A stretch of DNA of 64,000 nt from Actinacidiphila bryophytorum (GCF_016916835.1 NZ_JAFFIX010000008.1:186001-250000); one strand, 5' to 3'. Positions 17,644-27,068 are shown, counted from the first letter of the stretch. A program made the numbers and translations. Notes: generated by a model from the letters alone, not told the origin.

Positions 17644-19737
17644 TCAGCTCATGCGCAGCAGGACGGCCGACGGGGCCGCGGGCAGCGTCAGCGTGAGTTC
17701 CGCCGCACCGGGGTCCCATGCGGTGGTGACGGGGCCGGCGGCGGGGAAGACCGGCGTCGCCACTGCCGGGGCGCCCCTCAGGTGCGGCAGGTGCAGGGCG
17801 GTTGTCGGGTCGGCACCGGGGCGGCGCCAAGCGGTCAGATAGGTGGTGGTCGCGGTGCGCAGGCCCACCGCGACCCAGGGGTCGTCCCAGGCCGGCAGGC
17901 CCAGCGGCCACAGCGGCAGCGCGCCGGGCAGGTCGGCGCGCAGGTCGCGGTAGACCGCGACGGCCTCGTGCACCAGGGCGCGGGCCTGCGGGCTCAGGCC
18001 CGCCAGCGGCCCGGACAGATGGATCCGCCCGAGCAGCGCGCTCACCAGGGTGAAGGCGACTTCGTCCGGGGTGTCCTCGGGTTGCGGGTAGGCCCACACC
18101 GCGCCCTGCTCCGGGGTGACGGCGGTCGGCGCGGCGGCGGCGATCGGCGCGTAGCGCAGAAGGTTCTGCTGGTCGCTGGTGGACAGCAGCTGCATCCGGG
18201 ACAGCAGCGCATGGTCCGCCCGCATGCCGCCGGACGCGCAGTTCTCCAGCACCAGGTGCGGGTGCCGGTCCAGGACGCCCTCCAGCCAGGCCAGGTGCGC
18301 TCGGTGGTGGCCGAGCGCACCGGCCGCCGGGACCTCGGCGGGGTGGCCGCTGGTTCCCGAACCGGCGTCGATGTTGTGATCCAGCTTCAGGTAGCCCACA
18401 CCCCACTCACCCACCAGGCGGTCCACCACCGCGTCCAGGTGCGCGCGGGCCGCCGGGTGCCGCAGGTCGAGCTGGTACCGCCCGGTCTCCATCACCCGCA
18501 CACCGTCCCGCCGGAAGAAGGCCCCGTCCGGCAGCGCCGTGGCGATCGGACTGCGTACCCCGACCACCTCCGGTTCCAGCCACAGGCCGGGCACCATGCC
18601 GCGCTCGCGGATCCGGTCCAGCACCTCGTGGATGCCGCGCGGACCGGGGAAACGGGTGGTGGACGGCTGCCATGCGCCGACGCTGTCCCACCAGCCGGCG
18701 CTGTCGTCGTACCAGCCGGCGTCGATGACGAAGTACTCCGCGCCGGCGTCTGCGGCGGCGTCCACCAGCGGCAGCAGCTTCGCCGTGGTCGGGTCGCCCA
18801 TCAGGCAGTTCATGTAGTCGTTGAAGATCACCGGAAGCGTCGTGTGGTCGGGGTGCGGCCGGCGGGACGCGCGGCGGTAGGTGGTCATGGCGCCGAACGC
18901 GTCGTCCAGCCGGTCACCGAACGCCACCGAGACCGGCACCGTGCGGAACTCTCCGCCTGGCTCCAGCGGGTGCCGCCAGCCGTGGTCGGTGTCGGTGGGG
19001 CCGGACAGCGCCAGGTAGGCGGCGCCGTGGCGTTCGCCGAGCTCCCAGCGCCGGCCGCCGCCGTTGTGCTCGACCTGCCACACCCAGGCCCGGCCGGACG
19101 CCCGGTCGGACAACGCACCCATCGGCAGGTGTCCGCAGCTGGACCAGGTGCCCTGCCCTGCCATGGCGAACGAGCCTTTGCCGTACCCGTATTCGACCCG
19201 TCCGCCGAGCCGGGGCAGCGCCGCCCGCAGCGGCCGGCGTTGCCAGCGGAACTCGGCGAGCCAGTCGTTCCCGGCCCACCACACGTCGGCGGTGTCCAGG
19301 CCGATGTCGGTGATGCCGCCGAGGGTCAGCGAGGTCACCGACTCGAGGTGCAGGGTGTCGGTGCCTTCGTTGCGCAGCGTCACCTCGGCGCGCAGGGCCG
19401 GTACGCCGTCCGGCGACCGGTACACCGCCTCGGCGGCCAGCCCGGTCTCCGGGTCGTGCAGCTCGACGGTGAGCACATGCCAGGCGCCCTCGCGGGTGAT
19501 GTGGTGTGCGCGGTGCAGCAGCCGCGTGCCGAGGGTGCTGTCCACCAGGCGGTGGCTGGACCAGTGCCGGCCGTGGCCGGCGGCGGTGACCTCGACCGGC
19601 GGCAGGGCGGCGTCCCAGGCGGGGGCGCCGGGTGAGCCCAGGCCCAGCCGGGTGCTGCCGTCGGCGCTTATGCGCAGGTCGAGCCGCAGGGCGTCGTGGC
19701 CCCAGCTGAGGGTCGCGTGAGCCGTCGTGGCGGTCAC
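17644..19737 (-). CDS. GH36 alpha-galactosidase
   Basis: This 697-residue cytoplasmic enzyme hydrolyses terminal alpha-galactosides. It has the N-terminal beta-supersandwich, FVIDAGWYDD at the barrel entry, the nucleophile Asp453 in YLKLDHNID, the acid/base Asp522 in STSDQQNLLR and the CASGG motif between them. Full length and catalytic set are intact. The GTG start is supported by GGAGG seven bases upstream. Galactose on hemicellulose side chains is a reasonable substrate in this context; xyloglucan galactose is beta-linked, so this enzyme may serve galactomannan or raffinose sugars instead. Confidence 0.9.
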   Translation of the reverse strand: MTATTAHATLSWGHDALRLDLRISADGSTRLGLGSPGAPAWDAALPPVEVTAAGHGRHWSSHRLVDSTLGTRLLHRAHHITREGAWHVLTVELHDPETGLAAEAVYRSPDGVPALRAEVTLRNEGTDTLHLESVTSLTLGGITDIGLDTADVWWAGNDWLAEFRWQRRPLRAALPRLGGRVEYGYGKGSFAMAGQGTWSSCGHLPMGALSDRASGRAWVWQVEHNGGGRRWELGERHGAAYLALSGPTDTDHGWRHPLEPGGEFRTVPVSVAFGDRLDDAFGAMTTYRRASRRPHPDHTTLPVIFNDYMNCLMGDPTTAKLLPLVDAAADAGAEYFVIDAGWYDDSAGWWDSVGAWQPSTTRFPGPRGIHEVLDRIRERGMVPGLWLEPEVVGVRSPIATALPDGAFFRRDGVRVMETGRYQLDLRHPAARAHLDAVVDRLVGEWGVGYLKLDHNIDAGSGTSGHPAEVPAAGALGHHRAHLAWLEGVLDRHPHLVLENCASGGMRADHALLSRMQLLSTSDQQNLLRYAPIAAAAPTAVTPEQGAVWAYPQPEDTPDEVAFTLVSALLGRIHLSGPLAGLSPQARALVHEAVAVYRDLRADLPGALPLWPLGLPAWDDPWVAVGLRTATTTYLTAWRRPGADPTTALHLPHLRGAPAVATPVFPAAGPVTTAWDPGAAELTLTLPAAPSAVLLRMS

Positions 19738-19798
19738 AGTGCCGCCTCCGCCCCGGCGTCCGGCGCGGCGCGGCCTGTCTGCTGCGGCCGTTGCAGGC

Positions 19799-21481
19799 TC
19801 ACTGGCCGGTCCCGACCTTGTCCAGGACGTTCGTGGTCATCCAGGCCCTCAGGCGGTCGCCGCTGCTCGCCTTCCATCGGGAGACGGCGGCCTGGACGTC
19901 CGAGACCTTCTTCTTGCCGTGGTAGCAGTCCTTGATGGTGTCCTCCACCGACTGCGCCGCGGCGGCGGTCGCCAGCGACTGCGACAGGCTGATGTTCACG
20001 TTCCAGAACAGCGGCTTGTAGCCGTACTTCACGTTCGCCGCCGCCCAGGCGGTGTAGTCCTTGGTGACGGTGTCGGCGCCCTGGTTGCTGATCACGGACG
20101 CGGGCGCGGCCAGGAAGGGGTAGGTGGTCGCCTGGACGTCCTTCTGGCCCTCTTTGGTCGCCGTCGGCACCCCGTTGTCCATCGTGTAGTGGACGCCCTC
20201 GACACCGTAGTTGACCATGGTGTATTCGCGCGTGCCGTAGGGCGCCGCCAAGTAGTCGGCCACCGACAGCAGTTCCTCGATCTGGGCCGGCTTCAGGCGC
20301 TTGTTCAGGTAGCTGATCATGCTGGCGGAAGGCCCCAGGAAGATGCTCGGGGTGCTCTTGCCGTCGGCGGCGAAGACGTCGAAGGAGCCGCGGCGGTAGT
20401 TCTTGTCCGCGGCGAGGCCGGACTGGTGGTCGGCCAGGTTCCACGCGCCGAGGCCGCCGCCGGCGATCAGCGCCTTCCCCGCGTAGAACCGGGTGCCCTG
20501 GCCGGCGTTGTTCCCCGCCAGGCCGTCGGGGTGCATGAAGCCGGACTTCGCCAGGCGGTAGTGCCAGTCCATGGCCTCCAGGAACTGCGGCAGTTCGTAC
20601 TTGTGGACGAGCTTGCCGTCGGCCAGCTTCCACTGCGCCGGCACGTCCCAGAAGAGCGAGAGATAGGTCCACACGTCGTCGAACGCCCACACACCGCGCT
20701 TGGCGTCGGTCAGCTCCTTGCCCAGGTTCCACATGTCGTCGGCGGACGTGACCTGGTCGGCGGTGATCCCCTTCGCCTCCAGGATGTCCCGGCGGTAGAA
20801 GATGGCGCCGGCCAGCGCGAAGTTGGTGGAGAAGCAGGGTATGCCGTAGAGCTTGTCGCCCCATGCGCAGGTCTGCCAGGCGCCGGTGGGCAGGGCCGCC
20901 AGGTTCGGGTACTTCCTGATCTTGTCGCCGGCCAGGTAGGGCGTCAGGTCCGCGAGCTGGGTCCCGGCCAGTTCGCCGGTGTTGAAGGCGTTGTTCCACC
21001 AGGCCGGCAGCTGGATCCAGTCGGGCAGGCGGCGCGCGGCGGCCATGGTGGGAACGACGGTGTTGTAGTTGTTGCCGTCGGCCGGCTTGACGGTCAGGTC
21101 GACACCCAGGGCCTTGCTCATGGCCCGGTAGAAGGAGTTCCCCGCGGCGGGGATGGTCCCCCACAGCGGCGTGACCGCGGTATAGCTGCCGCCCTTGCCC
21201 GGCACGCCGGAGACCGTCGCGACCTGGTCGGTGGGGTAGTTCAGGAACGCCGGGTCGGTGGCCGCCCCGTTGCCGCCGCCCGACACGGACGGGATGTCCG
21301 GCTTCACGGCCGTACTGGGCACGTAGGCCGGCAGCGCCGCCTTCAAGCCGGTCCTGGTGTTCGCCCCGGTCTTCCGGTGCGAGCCGCCGCCGCAGGCGGA
21401 CAGCAGCGGGGCGGTCGCGGCGGCTCCCGCGACGGACGCGGCCGCGCTGACGAAGGTTCTGCGATTCAGCTGACTGCTCAT
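19799..21481 (-). CDS. Sugar ABC transporter substrate-binding lipoprotein, orphan
   Basis: This 560-residue lipoprotein carries both a twin-arginine motif (NRRTFV) and a lipobox LLSAC, so it is probably Tat-exported and lipid-anchored. The rest is an extracellular solute-binding fold of the large LplA/YtcQ-like type, longer than common family 1 proteins. No permease or ATPase gene is next to it; the nearest permeases, 7 kb away, have their own binding protein. It may use permeases elsewhere. A GGGGAAGG site precedes the ATG, and a clear promoter with an overlapping operator lies just upstream. The divergent LacI gene is the likely regulator. Confidence 0.85.
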   Translation of the reverse strand: MSSQLNRRTFVSAAASVAGAAATAPLLSACGGGSHRKTGANTRTGLKAALPAYVPSTAVKPDIPSVSGGGNGAATDPAFLNYPTDQVATVSGVPGKGGSYTAVTPLWGTIPAAGNSFYRAMSKALGVDLTVKPADGNNYNTVVPTMAAARRLPDWIQLPAWWNNAFNTGELAGTQLADLTPYLAGDKIRKYPNLAALPTGAWQTCAWGDKLYGIPCFSTNFALAGAIFYRRDILEAKGITADQVTSADDMWNLGKELTDAKRGVWAFDDVWTYLSLFWDVPAQWKLADGKLVHKYELPQFLEAMDWHYRLAKSGFMHPDGLAGNNAGQGTRFYAGKALIAGGGLGAWNLADHQSGLAADKNYRRGSFDVFAADGKSTPSIFLGPSASMISYLNKRLKPAQIEELLSVADYLAAPYGTREYTMVNYGVEGVHYTMDNGVPTATKEGQKDVQATTYPFLAAPASVISNQGADTVTKDYTAWAAANVKYGYKPLFWNVNISLSQSLATAAAAQSVEDTIKDCYHGKKKVSDVQAAVSRWKASSGDRLRAWMTTNVLDKVGTGQ

Positions 21482-21512
21482 GTGGAAGCGGCCCTTCCCC
21501 TGTGAGGTGTCG

Positions 21513-21564
21513 AAGCGCTTAGACGATTGGCGGCGACCGTATCGACCGTTCTCCTGCCAGACAA
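21513..21564 (-). promoter_or_regulatory. Promoter and LacI-type operator of the orphan binding-protein gene
   Basis: On the minus strand a -35 TTGTCT (21559-21564) and a -10 TACGGT (21536-21541) are separated by exactly 17 bases. The near-palindrome CGAAGCGCTTAG with core AAGCGCTT (21513-21520) falls just after the expected start of transcription. The rest of the 370-bp divergent region 21482-21851 holds a weak inverted repeat (AAAGCA 21576-21581 / TGCTTT 21594-21599) and, at 21778-21786, TAATATGAT, which could be a -10 box for the LacI gene. Confidence 0.6.
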
Positions 21565-21851
21565 GAGGAGAAACAAAAGCAATCTCCCGTTACTGCTTTC
21601 GCTGACGGCCCGAAGAGGTCCCGGAGCAGCGTCGATGCGCTTCACCTTCGTTCCGTCCCGATTGCCAGGGGTCAGCGGCACTCGCCGACCAGGGCGAGCA
21701 GGTGATCCGGGCCGGGTGAGGCGAACGACATCGGGGGCCGCTGCAGGAAAGTTTCGCGCCCACAGACGGAGAGGAGCTAATATGATCGCTGTCGGTCGCT
21801 CGGCCGGCCATGGGGTGTGGCGAGGACGTGAAAGGTCGGAAGGCGGCTTTG

Positions 21852-22901
21852 GCTCAGGACACAGCGGAAGGGCTGGCGGACGGTGGCGAACACCCCGGGG
21901 GTGACCCCTCCCGGCCGGTGACGATCGCGTACATCGCCGAGTCGGCGGGCGTGTCGGTTCCGACCGTCTCCAAGGTGCTCAACGGCAAGTCGGGGGTGTC
22001 GCCCGGCACCCGCGCCCGCGTCGAGGAGCTGATCGACCGGTACGGCTACCGCAAGCTCTCGGGCGCGAACCGGAACAACGTGGTGGAGCTGGTGTTCCGC
22101 GAGCTGGAGAGCATGTGGGCCGTGGAGATCATCCGGGGCGTGGAGCGGGTCGCCAGAAGGCACCGCGTGGGACTGATGGTCTCGCGCTTCGGCCTGCACG
22201 ACTCACCGGCTCCGACCTGGGACGACACCGTGGCCCGCCGCCCGAACTGCGTGCTGTCGGTGGCGCAGCTGTCCGAGGCCGAGCGCGAGCAGCTCCAGGC
22301 GAAGGGCATTCCGTTCGTCGTCTTCGATCCGACCCGTGAACTGCCGGACGACGTCCCCTTCGTCGGCGCCACCAACTGGTCCGGCGGCCGGGCCGCGACC
22401 CGCCACCTGACCGAGTTGGGCCATCGGCGGATCGCGATGATCAGCGGACCGCAGGACGTGCTGTGCTGCGCTGCCCGGCTGGACGGCTACCGCTCCGCGT
22501 TGCAGGCGGCCGGCCTGCCGTTCGATCCGGACCTGGTGGTCCACGCCGATCTCACCCGGGAGGACGGCTGTATCGCGGCGCGCGACCTGCTGGCCCGGCC
22601 GGACCGCCCCACCGCGGTCTTCGCCGCGAACGACCCGCTGGCGCTCGGGGTGTACCAGGCCGCGCGCGAGGCCGGCCTGCGCATCCCGGAGGACCTGAGC
22701 GTGGTCGGTTTCGACGATCTGCCGGCGGTCTCCTGGGTGGACCCGCCGTTGACCACCGTCCACCAGCCGCTGACCGAGATGGCCATCGCGGCGACCGAGC
22801 TCGCCCTGACCCTCGGCCGCGGTGAGCAGGCGCCCCAGACCGGGCTGGAGATCGCAACGACGCTCACCGTACGGGAGAGCACCGCGCCGCCGAAGAGCTG
22901 A
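21852..22901 (+). CDS. LacI-family transcriptional regulator (first of three)
   Basis: This is a 349-residue LacI/GalR repressor. The N-terminal HTH reads VTIAYIAESAGVSVPTVSKV, followed by the hinge region and a periplasmic-binding-protein-like effector domain with the C-terminal motif SVVGFDDLPAV. It is divergent from the orphan binding-protein gene and probably controls it. The start is uncertain. A TTG at 21852 has GGAAGG just upstream. An ATG at 21810 and a GTG at 21828 are also in frame but poorly served. A different-frame ATG at 21782 with GAGGAG would encode only a 40-residue peptide that overlaps this start. Confidence 0.85.
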   Translation, partial: AQDTAEGLADGGEHPGGDPSRPVTIAYIAESAGVSVPTVSKVLNGKSGVSPGTRARVEELIDRYGYRKLSGANRNNVVELVFRELESMWAVEIIRGVERVARRHRVGLMVSRFGLHDSPAPTWDDTVARRPNCVLSVAQLSEAEREQLQAKGIPFVVFDPTRELPDDVPFVGATNWSGGRAATRHLTELGHRRIAMISGPQDVLCCAARLDGYRSALQAAGLPFDPDLVVHADLTREDGCIAARDLLARPDRPTAVFAANDPLALGVYQAAREAGLRIPEDLSVVGFDDLPAVSWVDPPLTTVHQPLTEMAIAATELALTLGRGEQAPQTGLEIATTLTVRESTAPPKS

Positions 22902-22907
22902 CGGTTC

Positions 22908-22926
22908 GCCCCCCGGACCGGGGGGC
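22908..22926 (+). terminator. Short GC hairpin after the LacI gene
   Basis: GCCCCCC and GGGGGGC pair across a five-base loop, seven bases after the LacI stop. Confidence 0.5.
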
Positions 22927-23002
22927 CGGTCCCTGGACCGCGTCGTCCGACCGGGTGAACGTCTCGCGTTCCGGCATTTCCTGGACGCCCGCCCGGGTGG
23001 AC

Positions 23003-23041
23003 GGCCTTCCCGGCCCGCCGGATCGGCGGGCCGGGAAGGCC
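23003..23041. terminator. Long bidirectional hairpin between LacI and GH2 genes
   Basis: A perfect 17-base inverted repeat (23003-23019 with 23025-23041) around a five-base loop lies between the convergent LacI and GH2 genes, 15 bases from the GH2 stop. Confidence 0.75.
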
Positions 23042-23056
23042 GCATGAGGCGGAGCG

Positions 23057-25690
23057 CTACGGTGCACCCGCCGCCGCGCCGGCCGCGATCAGCTGCCGGT
23101 TGATGTCGCGGACCGGTCCGGGTTCGACCTTCAGGACCGCGCGGTCGTAGGTCACCAGCCCGTTCAACTCGCCCTCGACATCGCTGATCTGGGTGTACAC
23201 CGAACCGGAGATGCCGGCTGCCGCGCCCGCCAGCAGCTGGCTGGTGTTGGCGACGTACGCCTTGGTCAGCTCCTCGATGGTGGGCACGTCACCGTAGTTC
23301 TGGCCGCCGGAGACGCCCAGGATGTGGCCGGGGATCGTCAGCGAGTAGCCGCCGTGCTCACCGTCCACGGCCGCCCGTGTCGCGTCGGGGGACGGCGCGG
23401 CCGGACCGTGGTAGAGGTGGTGGTCGATCAGGTCGCCGCGCCCCGAGTCGCCCTTGGAGGCGCAGCAGTTGACGCCCGATGCGGGGTCGACCAGGCGGCT
23501 GGGGTCCTGCTGCTTGACCGCGTCGGCGAGCGCGCCCGTGGCCTCCTTGGTCTTCTCGCCCCAGCCCTCGTTGGTCATCGTCCAGATCACGACGGAGGGG
23601 CTGCTGATGTGCTGGTCGACGATCTCGTGGACCTGGTCGGTGAAGGCCTGGTCGCTGGCCGCGGTGGCCGTCGGCCCGGCGTTGCGGCTGGGCATGTCCT
23701 GCCAGACCATCAGGCCCAGCCGGTCGGCCCAGTAGTACCAGCGCGCGGGTTCGACCTTGATGTGCTTGCGCACCGCGTTGAAGCCGAGCTGCTTGTGCAC
23801 CTCCAGGTCGGACCTGAGGGCCGCGTCGGTGGGCGCGGTGTAGATGCCGTCGGGCCAGAAGCCCTGGTCGAGGGTGGCCAGGACGAAGGTCGGCCTGCCG
23901 TTCAGCTCGATCTTGTTGACGCCGCCGACGTCGGCCACGGCGATCGACCGCATGCCGAAGTAGGAACCCACCTCGTCGTGCGAACGGCCGCTGCTGAGCG
24001 TGACCTTGAGGTCGTACAGGTAGGGGTGGTCGGGGCTCCACAGCTCGGGGTGCGGGACCTTGAGCCGCAGTTTCGTGCCGGCCGTGCCGGTGACCGTGCC
24101 GACGGGTGTGCGGCCCGCGTAGGCGGTGGCGGTCACCCGGGCGGAGGCGGGGGTGCCGGCGGCCGGGCGTACGGTGACGGCGAGTGACTCGTCGGCGAGG
24201 TCAGGGGTCAGCACCAGCGAGTCGATGCTCGCCTCGGGGACCGGCTCGAGCCAGACGGTCTGCCAGATGCCGGAGGTGGGGGTGTACCAGATGCCGCTGG
24301 GGTCGCGGGACTGCTTGCCCGTCGGCGTCTGGTCGTCGGTGGTGTCCTTGACCTTCAGCAGCAGCGTCTGCGGTCCGCGTCCCTTGAGGGCGTCGGTGAC
24401 GTCCGCGGTGAAGGCCTCGTAGCCGCCGACGTGGTGGGCGACCTGGCGGCCGTTGACGTACACCCACGTCTCGTAGTCCACCGCCCCGAAGTTCAGCCGC
24501 AGCCGGTTGTCGGAGCCGACCTGCCAGGTGCGCGGGACGGTGAAGCTGCGCTGGTAGAGCGACCAGTCGTGGTGCTCGGCGACGCCGGACAGCGGCGCCT
24601 CCATCGGGTAGGGCACGAGGATGGAGCCGCTCAGCTTGCCCGCGGGCAGCGCCGCGTTCTCATCCGTGGCCTGGAACTGCCAGGTCCCGTTGAGGTTCTG
24701 CCACCGGTCGCGGGTCAACTGGGGCCGCGGGTAGTCGGGAAGGGCGTTGGCGGGGCTGACGTCCTTGGCCCACTTGGTGGCGAAGTACCAGGTGGAGTTG
24801 TTGGTCGCCAGGCCCGAGAGCAGCGGCACCTCCCCCGCGGCCGTGGTCAGGTCGCCCTGCCCGTCGTAGCTGACCCGCACCTTCGACTTCAACGCAGCGG
24901 GGGTGTCGGACTCCCCGGCGGTCAGCAGCAGTTGGGAGGCGTCGGCGGGGTTCACCGCCACCGTCGGCGTCCAGCGGTTGCTGCCGGCGATCACCGCCAG
25001 GTGCTTGCCGATGTCCTGCGGCAGCGCGGTGACCGCGCCGGGCAGTTGCAGGGTCGCGGTCCGGCCCGAGGTGTCGACGGCGGCGTCGACGGTGGGCGGG
25101 GTGAAGCCGGCGGGCAGGTGCAGGGCGGAGTCGGGTATCGCCTGCCGGGTGATCCCCGGGCCCGACCACTCGGTGGTGATGTACGCCCCGCCGTTGCCCT
25201 GGTTGTAGTCGAAGGCCAGGGTGTGCGCGCCCGCGGTCAGCGTGATCGGCTCCGACGTCGTCTGCACGTCCCAGTCGGTCGTCCAGTGGTCGATGACGCT
25301 CGACCCGTCGAGCGACATGCGGAAGCCGTTGTCGCCCTTGATGTAGAAGGTGTACGTCCCGCCGGCCGGCACGTCGAGCTGTCCGGTCCAGTGGACGGCG
25401 ACGTTCAGGGTGGAGCCGGCGTTGTCGCGCAGCGACGGGAGCAGGTCGGGGACGTTCAGGGACGGTTCGACGCCGGTGCTGCTGTAGGTGGCGAAGTCCA
25501 GTGAGGTGGCGTCGGTGCTGAGGTAGTAGTCGGCGCGCAGCCCCTGCGGGGTGTCGGCTGCCGCGGTGGCGTCCTGCGGCGCCTGGAGGGCGCCGGCGGT
25601 CGCCGGGGTGATCAGTGCCGCGCCCAACAGCAGGGTGACGAGGGCGGCCAGTCGGCGTCGTTTCGGTAGTCGGATCCTGCCTGATCTCAC
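23057..25690 (-). CDS. Secreted GH2 glycosidase with N-terminal PA14 domain
   Basis: This 877-residue secreted enzyme has a signal peptide of about 44 residues and a PA14-like beta domain (about 48-190, with YTFYIKGDNGFRM). GH2 sugar-binding and immunoglobulin-like domains and the barrel follow. The acid/base is Glu708 in TMTNEGWGE and the nucleophile is probably Glu778 in DGEHGGY. GH2 enzymes are beta-galactosidases, beta-mannosidases, beta-glucuronidases or arabinopyranosidases; specificity cannot be read here. A beta-galactosidase would remove xyloglucan galactose. The GTG start has AAGGGGA seven bases upstream. It is divergent from the second LacI gene, with an operator between. Confidence 0.85.
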   Translation of the reverse strand: MRSGRIRLPKRRRLAALVTLLLGAALITPATAGALQAPQDATAAADTPQGLRADYYLSTDATSLDFATYSSTGVEPSLNVPDLLPSLRDNAGSTLNVAVHWTGQLDVPAGGTYTFYIKGDNGFRMSLDGSSVIDHWTTDWDVQTTSEPITLTAGAHTLAFDYNQGNGGAYITTEWSGPGITRQAIPDSALHLPAGFTPPTVDAAVDTSGRTATLQLPGAVTALPQDIGKHLAVIAGSNRWTPTVAVNPADASQLLLTAGESDTPAALKSKVRVSYDGQGDLTTAAGEVPLLSGLATNNSTWYFATKWAKDVSPANALPDYPRPQLTRDRWQNLNGTWQFQATDENAALPAGKLSGSILVPYPMEAPLSGVAEHHDWSLYQRSFTVPRTWQVGSDNRLRLNFGAVDYETWVYVNGRQVAHHVGGYEAFTADVTDALKGRGPQTLLLKVKDTTDDQTPTGKQSRDPSGIWYTPTSGIWQTVWLEPVPEASIDSLVLTPDLADESLAVTVRPAAGTPASARVTATAYAGRTPVGTVTGTAGTKLRLKVPHPELWSPDHPYLYDLKVTLSSGRSHDEVGSYFGMRSIAVADVGGVNKIELNGRPTFVLATLDQGFWPDGIYTAPTDAALRSDLEVHKQLGFNAVRKHIKVEPARWYYWADRLGLMVWQDMPSRNAGPTATAASDQAFTDQVHEIVDQHISSPSVVIWTMTNEGWGEKTKEATGALADAVKQQDPSRLVDPASGVNCCASKGDSGRGDLIDHHLYHGPAAPSPDATRAAVDGEHGGYSLTIPGHILGVSGGQNYGDVPTIEELTKAYVANTSQLLAGAAAGISGSVYTQISDVEGELNGLVTYDRAVLKVEPGPVRDINRQLIAAGAAAGAP

Positions 25691-26001
25691 TGCGGATTCC
25701 CCTTCCGTGGGAATACTCGGCGGCCAGGAGCCGCGGAGGTGCGTGCCTCCGCCATCTTTCTAACGTTGGAAAACTCGGCCGGATGAATGAAACCAGGGCT
25801 GCGGAGCCAGGTCCAGCCCGAGGCCGAGATCCGTTGTGTGGCAGGCGGGGGCGGTGGGGCGGTCAGGGCGTGATCGAGACGACCGCGGTCGCCGGAACCG
25901 GCACTGACGGTGAAGCCGAGTGCCCCCGCCTCACCTGCGTGGGCACGTGCCGCCCGGGGCCCCGAGGATGTAACGTCACGGATGCCGAGGGAAGGAAGTC
26001 C
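25691..26001. other. Divergent intergenic region between GH2 and LacI genes
   Basis: This 311-bp region contains no gene. The frame of the LacI gene stays open across most of it, but no ribosome site supports an earlier start. It holds the palindrome at 25757-25772, 67 bp upstream of the GH2 start. Confidence 0.6.
25757..25772. promoter_or_regulatory. LacI-type operator upstream of GH2
   Basis: TTTCTAACGTTGGAAA is a 16-base dyad with one mismatched pair and core AACGTT, typical of LacI/GalR sites. The divergent LacI regulator at 26002 is the natural candidate to bind it. Confidence 0.6.
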
Positions 26002-27018
26002 GTGGGCGCCAGTCTCAAAGACGTCGCGCAGCTGGCCGGCGTGTCCGTCAAGACGGTGTCCAACGTGGTCAACAACCGTCCGCACGTCACTCCTGCGATG
26101 CGCGAGCGCGTGCAGCGGGCGGTCGACGCCCTGGACTACCGGCCGAACCTGACGGCCCGCCATCTGCGCAAGGGGCGGACCGGCATCATCGCGCTGGCCG
26201 TCCCCGAACTGGGCAACCCCTATTTCGCCGAACTCGCCGGGGCGGTGGTCGACGCCGCCGCACGCTTCGACTACACGGTGCTGCTCGACCACACCGCGGG
26301 CCGCCGCGAGCAGGAGGTCCTGGTCACGCAGGGGTTCAGGGCGCACGTCATCGACGGCCTGATCCTCAGCCCGATCGAGCTGGAGACCGCCGACCTGCTC
26401 GGCCGCCGCGACGACGCTCCGCTGGTGCTGCTGGGCGAGCGCGAGTACGACGCCCCCTACGACCAGATCGCCATCGACAACGTCGCCGCCGCCCGCACCG
26501 CGGTACGCCACCTCACCGGGCTCGGCCGGCAGCGGATCGCCTTCCTCGGTGCCCGCCGCGAACTGGCCAGGCAGCCCGCCCACCTGCGGCTGCGCGGCTG
26601 GCGCGAGGAGCTGACCGCGGCCGGCCTGCCGCACGACGACTCACTGGTCGCCGCCACCGACGGCTACGGCCGGTGGGACGGCGCCGCCGCGATGAACGCC
26701 CTGCTCAACCAGGGCGCGCAGCCGGACGCCGTCTTCGCCTACAACGACCTGATGGCACTCGGCGCGATGCGGGCGCTCGGCGAGCGCGGGCTGCGGGTGC
26801 CGCAGGACGTGTCGGTGGTCGGCTTCGACGACATCGAGGACGGCCGCTTCGGCGCGGTCACCCTCACCACGGTCTCGCCCGACAAGCAGGCCATCGCCCG
26901 GCTCGCCGTCGAACGGGTGGTCGCCCGGCTGACCGGCGACCCGCAGGTCGAGCCCGAGCGCATCCAGCCCGGCTACCGGCTCGTCGCCCGGGAGTCCACC
27001 GCCCCTCCCCCGGCGTGA
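26002..27018 (+). CDS. LacI-family transcriptional regulator (second of three)
   Basis: This 338-residue repressor starts with the HTH ASLKDVAQLAGVSVKTVSNV, then the hinge helix region (RPNLTARHLRKG) and the effector domain, ending with SVVGFDDIEDG and the usual ARESTAPP tail. The GTG at 26002 is chosen because GGAAGG lies six bases upstream and the HTH starts immediately. It is divergent from GH2 and convergent with the third LacI gene, so GH2 is the most likely target. Confidence 0.88.
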   Translation: MGASLKDVAQLAGVSVKTVSNVVNNRPHVTPAMRERVQRAVDALDYRPNLTARHLRKGRTGIIALAVPELGNPYFAELAGAVVDAAARFDYTVLLDHTAGRREQEVLVTQGFRAHVIDGLILSPIELETADLLGRRDDAPLVLLGEREYDAPYDQIAIDNVAAARTAVRHLTGLGRQRIAFLGARRELARQPAHLRLRGWREELTAAGLPHDDSLVAATDGYGRWDGAAAMNALLNQGAQPDAVFAYNDLMALGAMRALGERGLRVPQDVSVVGFDDIEDGRFGAVTLTTVSPDKQAIARLAVERVVARLTGDPQVEPERIQPGYRLVARESTAPPPA

Positions 27019-27024
27019 GCAGCC

Positions 27025-27042
27025 GCCCGTTCATGGACGGGC
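27025..27042. terminator. Short hairpin between convergent LacI genes
   Basis: A six-base stem (GCCCGT / ACGGGC) with a six-base loop lies within the 50-bp gap between the two convergent regulators. It is weak. Confidence 0.35.
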
Positions 27043-27068
27043 ACCACCCGCACTCGACGATCTCCCGG

